Below, one piece after another: positions 61,369 to 64,000 of a stretch of DNA of 64,000 nt. The translations under genes and the position numbers were made by a program. Under the pieces are notes generated by a model. The model was not told where the DNA came from. It saw nothing but the letters and a program-made list of their open reading frames with translations, and did not search any database. The DNA comes from Pseudomonas baltica (GTDB taxonomy: Bacteria > Pseudomonadota > Gammaproteobacteria > Pseudomonadales > Pseudomonadaceae), in assembly GCF_031880315.1 (NCBI RefSeq), contig NZ_CP134771.1:2972001-3036000 (forward strand), read 5' to 3'. The first letter of the stretch is position 1, and every line of letters begins with the position of its first letter.

Positions 61369-61397
61369 TTTACAGCGCAAAATCCGCTCCGTATAGT
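61369..61397 (+). promoter_or_regulatory. Sigma-70 promoter of the first tRNA-Leu gene
   Basis: TTTACA and TATAGT with exactly 17 bp between them, 36 bp before the tRNA, followed by a GC-rich GCGCGCC discriminator-type stretch typical of stable-RNA promoters; an AT-rich run (AATTTTAATATTTTTAAC) lies upstream as a possible UP element. Confidence 0.85.
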
Positions 61398-61432
61398 GCG
61401 CGCCATCGCCGACGTACAGCGTTGTCGATGAT

Positions 61433-61519
61433 GCCCAGGTGGTGAAATTGGTAGACACGCCAGCTTCAGGTGCTGGTGACCTTACGGTCGTGGAAGTTCG
61501 AGTCTTCTCCTGGGCACCA
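61433..61519 (+). tRNA. tRNA-Leu (CAG)
   Basis: 87 nt from GCCCAGG to the encoded CCA. The acceptor stem GCCCAGG/CCTGGGC pairs fully, the anticodon arm is CCAGC-TTCAGGT-GCTGG giving anticodon CAG (reads CUG), a long variable arm (TGACCTTACGGTCG) marks a class II tRNA, and the T-arm carries GTTCGAGTC. Decodes CUG, the main leucine codon in this high-GC genome. Confidence 0.97.
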
Positions 61520-61560
61520 ATTTCGAGATGCAGAGTAGCGCACTTTGATCTCACTCACAA

Positions 61561-61590
61561 AAACCCGCGAAAGCGGGTTTTTGCGTTTCT
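61561..61590 (+). terminator. Terminator of the first tRNA-Leu gene
   Basis: AAACCCGC-GAAA-GCGGGTTTTTGCG: seven-bp stem closed by a GAAA tetraloop with a T-tract; the same sequence follows the second tRNA. Confidence 0.92.
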
Positions 61591-61632
61591 GGGCAATGAC
61601 TTGGCCCGATGCAAAATTCCTTGCACGAGGGC

Positions 61633-61661
61633 TTTACAGAGTCAGGCGCCCTCCGTATAGT
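61633..61661 (+). promoter_or_regulatory. Sigma-70 promoter of the second tRNA-Leu gene
   Basis: TTTACA-17 bp-TATAGT, the same boxes and spacing as the first tRNA promoter with a partly different spacer, 32 bp before the tRNA. Confidence 0.83.
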
Positions 61662-61693
61662 GCGGCCCACAACGACGCAGTGCGACGTTGTAT

Positions 61694-61780
61694 GCCCAGG
61701 TGGTGAAATTGGTAGACACGCCAGCTTCAGGTGCTGGTGACCTTACGGTCGTGGAAGTTCGAGTCTTCTCCTGGGCACCA
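61694..61780 (+). tRNA. tRNA-Leu (CAG), second identical copy
   Basis: All 87 nt match the first copy. It has its own promoter and terminator, so the two genes are separate transcription units that arose by duplication of a promoter-tRNA-terminator module of about 260 bp. Confidence 0.97.
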
Positions 61781-61790
61781 TCTTCAGCTT

Positions 61791-61820
61791 AAACCCGCGA
61801 AAGCGGGTTTTTGCGTTTCT
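61791..61820 (+). terminator. Terminator of the second tRNA-Leu gene
   Basis: AAACCCGC-GAAA-GCGGGTTTTTGCGTTTCTGGG, identical to the first terminator. Confidence 0.92.
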
Positions 61821-61862
61821 GGGGTTTGAAAATCCCTCAAATACTGTGTTGAGGCTACCGAC

Positions 61863-61948
61863 GCCTTCGCGGGCAAGCCTTGCTCCCACAGTGCTGGCCG
61901 GTGTTGAGCCTTACCTCTGTGGGAGCAGAGCTTGCTCGCGAAGAGGCC
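61863..61948. repeat. REP palindrome pair
   Basis: GCCTTCGCGGGCAAGCCTTG and inverted GTGGGAGCAGAGCTTGCTCG between the tRNA genes and the chemoreceptor stop. Confidence 0.8.
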
Positions 61949-61966
61949 AGCAGCCCCACCGCCAAG

Positions 61967-63901
61967 CTAAGCCCGAAACTGCCCGATACTCGCCTTCAGC
62001 TGCCCCGCCAGCTTGTCCAGCTCGACACTGCTGGCAGTCGTCTGCTGTACAAGATCGGCAGCGCGCTCCGCCTGCAGATGAATCGTCTCCACTCGCCCTT
62101 TCACCGCCTGCGCCCCTTGCGCCTGATGGGCCGCCGCCTGGGTCGCCAGACCGATCGCGGCATGCACCTGCTCCACCGAAGCCTGCACGCTCTGTTGCAA
62201 CCGCGCACTGCCCTGCAATACTCGCAACCCCTCATCGGCCTGACGCCCGGCCTGACTGATCGCTGCCACCGCCTCCTTGGCCCCCGCCTGCAACGCCCCG
62301 ATATGCGACTGGATATCGCCCGTAGAGCGCTGCGTCTTGCTGGCCAAAGCCCGCACTTCATCCGCCACCACGGCAAAGCCGCGCCCGCTTTCACCCGCGC
62401 GGGCCGCCTCGATGGCCGCGTTGAGCGCCAGCAGGTTGGTCTGCTCGGCGATGCCATGAATTACCGTCAGCACCACCTCGATCTGCTGACTTTGCTCAGC
62501 CAACCGCTCGATCACTCGCGAACCTGTCTGTACCTGCCCCGCCAAGGCCTCTATCAGCCCGCCCACCTGCTGCGAAGCGCGGGTGTTTTCATCGGTCGCC
62601 TGGCGAATCTCCACCACCTGCGCCAGCGCCGATTGCATCGCCTGGCTTTCCGCCTGCGCCTCGTCCGCCATCTTCGACAACGCCTGCAAGCTCGCTGCCA
62701 CCTCGTCCCGCTGCAGCTCGGCGGCGGCATTGGCGCCGGCGTTGCGCTGCGTCAGGGCACCAATTTCCGCACCGGTGCGCTGAGCCACATCACCCGCCTC
62801 GCGCACGATGGGCTGCAACTTGTCGACGAAGCGATTGACCGCTGCGGCCATATCGCCAATTTCGTCACGACTGTCGAGCTGTACCCGCTTGGTCAGGTCG
62901 CCCTCGCCCGCCGCCAGATCATCGAGCGCGCGAATCAACAGATGCAGCTTGCTGACCACCCGGCGCCCGAGCACCACCGCCAGCACCAGCAATACCCCCA
63001 GGCCGACCAGTGCCAGGCCCATGCCGATGCGCCAACGCAATGCGCCCGCCGCTTCCTGCACCGCAGCGGTAGTATTGGCCTGCATGCCGGTCGCGCTGTC
63101 CTGCGCAATCTTGAGCCGACCTTGCAGCGTCTTCGCGCTGTCGCTGGCAGCGGAACCCAGGCTGTCGCCCACCAATTGAGCGCCACTGGCAATCAGTGCA
63201 GCAAAACGCTTGTCGAGCGCCTTGAGCTCGACATCGATAGACGCCGTCGATACGCCCATGCGTACCTTGCCGATCTCCACGCCGTTGGGGCTGATGGAGG
63301 ACTCGACGTAATACACGGCCGGGTCGTTGCGCGCTGCATCCAGCGCTTTGTCCAGCGCGCGATCGCCGGCACCCTTCTCCACCAGTGCCTGGTTGATCGG
63401 GTTGTCGCGATTGAGATAACGGGTCAGGTGCTCGCCCGCGGCGTCGTCATAGACCACGAACAGCACGTTCGGATTGCGCTGGGCGCGCCGGGCGAATTCC
63501 GACAGCGCTGGCACATCGTTGTCCCACATGGCCCGCGGCGCCACCGAGGCGAGCAGTTGCGCCATGTCGTTGGCCGAGTCATGCAGGTCCTTCTCCAAGG
63601 TGGCGCGCAGTTGCTTCTGCTCATCCTGGAGGCGTGTCGACAAACCCGCCGTGAGCTTCTGCCGGGTGCTGCTCGACAGCGCCTCGAGGCTGCCACGCAC
63701 CTCATCGCTGGCCTGCCCCAGCTCGGCACTCAGGCGCTGGCTGTCAACTTGCATGCTCTTGCCTAAATCCGCCTCCAGGGCGCTCACCGTGCTCCGCGTA
63801 AGAGCAACGGCCACCAGCACCTGCACCAAAAGGGCAATGCCGAGCGCGATGAACACCGGACGCAACAAACGACTCTGCAACAACGAAAGAATGGCCGACA
63901 C
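61967..63901 (-). CDS. Methyl-accepting chemotaxis protein
   Basis: A 644-residue transmembrane chemoreceptor. First membrane segment at ~residues 16-35 ([19 protein letters not shown]), periplasmic sensor of about 250 residues, second membrane segment near 290-310 ([21 protein letters not shown]), HAMP domain ([20 protein letters not shown]) and a signalling domain with the invariant hairpin tip [20 protein letters not shown]. The periplasmic stretch [15 protein letters not shown] resembles a double-dCACHE or similar sensor; the ligand is unknown. The start is GTG, preceded by GAGGGTTCAGCG. The 99 bp beyond it hold no visible gene. Confidence 0.94.
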   Translation of the reverse strand: MSAILSLLQSRLLRPVFIALGIALLVQVLVAVALTRSTVSALEADLGKSMQVDSQRLSAELGQASDEVRGSLEALSSSTRQKLTAGLSTRLQDEQKQLRATLEKDLHDSANDMAQLLASVAPRAMWDNDVPALSEFARRAQRNPNVLFVVYDDAAGEHLTRYLNRDNPINQALVEKGAGDRALDKALDAARNDPAVYYVESSISPNGVEIGKVRMGVSTASIDVELKALDKRFAALIASGAQLVGDSLGSAASDSAKTLQGRLKIAQDSATGMQANTTAAVQEAAGALRWRIGMGLALVGLGVLLVLAVVLGRRVVSKLHLLIRALDDLAAGEGDLTKRVQLDSRDEIGDMAAAVNRFVDKLQPIVREAGDVAQRTGAEIGALTQRNAGANAAAELQRDEVAASLQALSKMADEAQAESQAMQSALAQVVEIRQATDENTRASQQVGGLIEALAGQVQTGSRVIERLAEQSQQIEVVLTVIHGIAEQTNLLALNAAIEAARAGESGRGFAVVADEVRALASKTQRSTGDIQSHIGALQAGAKEAVAAISQAGRQADEGLRVLQGSARLQQSVQASVEQVHAAIGLATQAAAHQAQGAQAVKGRVETIHLQAERAADLVQQTTASSVELDKLAGQLKASIGQFRA

Positions 63902-64000
63902 CGCTGAACCCTCATTTTGTGGCTGCCACTAAAATGATGGCACTTCACACGAGGAGAGTCTCAGCAAATCCTGTGCCGCACAGGTGACAGAAACGACAAA

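Overview
The window is a high-GC chromosomal segment of a fluorescent-type Pseudomonas, probably of the fluorescens/putida lineage. The evidence is the protein sequences, which look like standard Pseudomonas housekeeping and transport genes; the many copies of the short palindromic GTGGGAGC…GCTTGC…GCGAAGAGGCC repeat typical of this group; and a gene order that, from memory, largely follows the P. aeruginosa stretch ureD-ureA-acetyltransferase-ureBC … osmE-ferritin … desT-ureEFG … liv … pncB-azu … dnaB-rplI-rpsR-rpsF-rlmB-rnr-tRNA-Leu. No insertion sequence, prophage, integrase or CRISPR array was found.

Layout. 1-2.8 kb: end of a cobalamin operon (partial cobL, cbiD, cobK). 3.0-3.5 kb: periplasmic copper chaperone. 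3.8-14.6 kb: urea uptake and urease, urtABCDE-ureD-ureA-two acetyltransferases-ureB-ureC, driven by a good sigma-54 promoter. 14.7-17.4 kb: an 876-residue toxin-like protein. 17.4-25 kb: stress and envelope genes (cbpA, yegD-type Hsp70, AI-2E family permease, psiF, osmE, ferritin-like protein, AsmA). 25.4-25.9 kb: a small secreted protein made of ten 12-residue repeats. 26-29.4 kb: desT-like regulator, ureEFG with its own sigma-54 promoter, and hupE/ureJ. 29.6-31.6 kb: AGE-type epimerase and a short-chain dehydrogenase. 31.6-32.4 kb: a gene-free region rich in DnaA boxes. 32.4-37.5 kb: livKHMGF, transcribed leftwards, with a sigma-54 promoter and phased upstream repeats. 38-39.7 kb: pncB and azurin. 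40-46.8 kb: a three-gene transglutaminase / ATP-grasp / alpha-E cluster. 47-51.4 kb: a 1455-residue protein ending in a deaminase-like toxin domain. 51.4-61.2 kb: ygiQ, dnaB, rplI, a DUF2232-type membrane protein, rpsR, rpsF, rlmB and rnr. 61.4-61.8 kb: two identical tRNA-Leu(CAG) genes. 62-63.9 kb: a chemoreceptor.

How the genes work together. The largest theme is nitrogen: urea import by UrtABCDE, hydrolysis by UreABC, nickel loading by UreDEFG with HupE/UreJ, and branched-chain amino-acid import by LivKHMGF. Three of these transcription units carry recognisable -24/-12 promoters, which points to RpoN control and probably NtrC or similar activators. The most unusual features are a five-copy 105-bp array in front of urtE that repeats the urtE ribosome-binding site and start codon in frame; the DnaA-box cluster; the 22-23-bp phased repeats upstream of livK; and the two large toxin-like proteins, one with a deaminase signature at its C-terminus.
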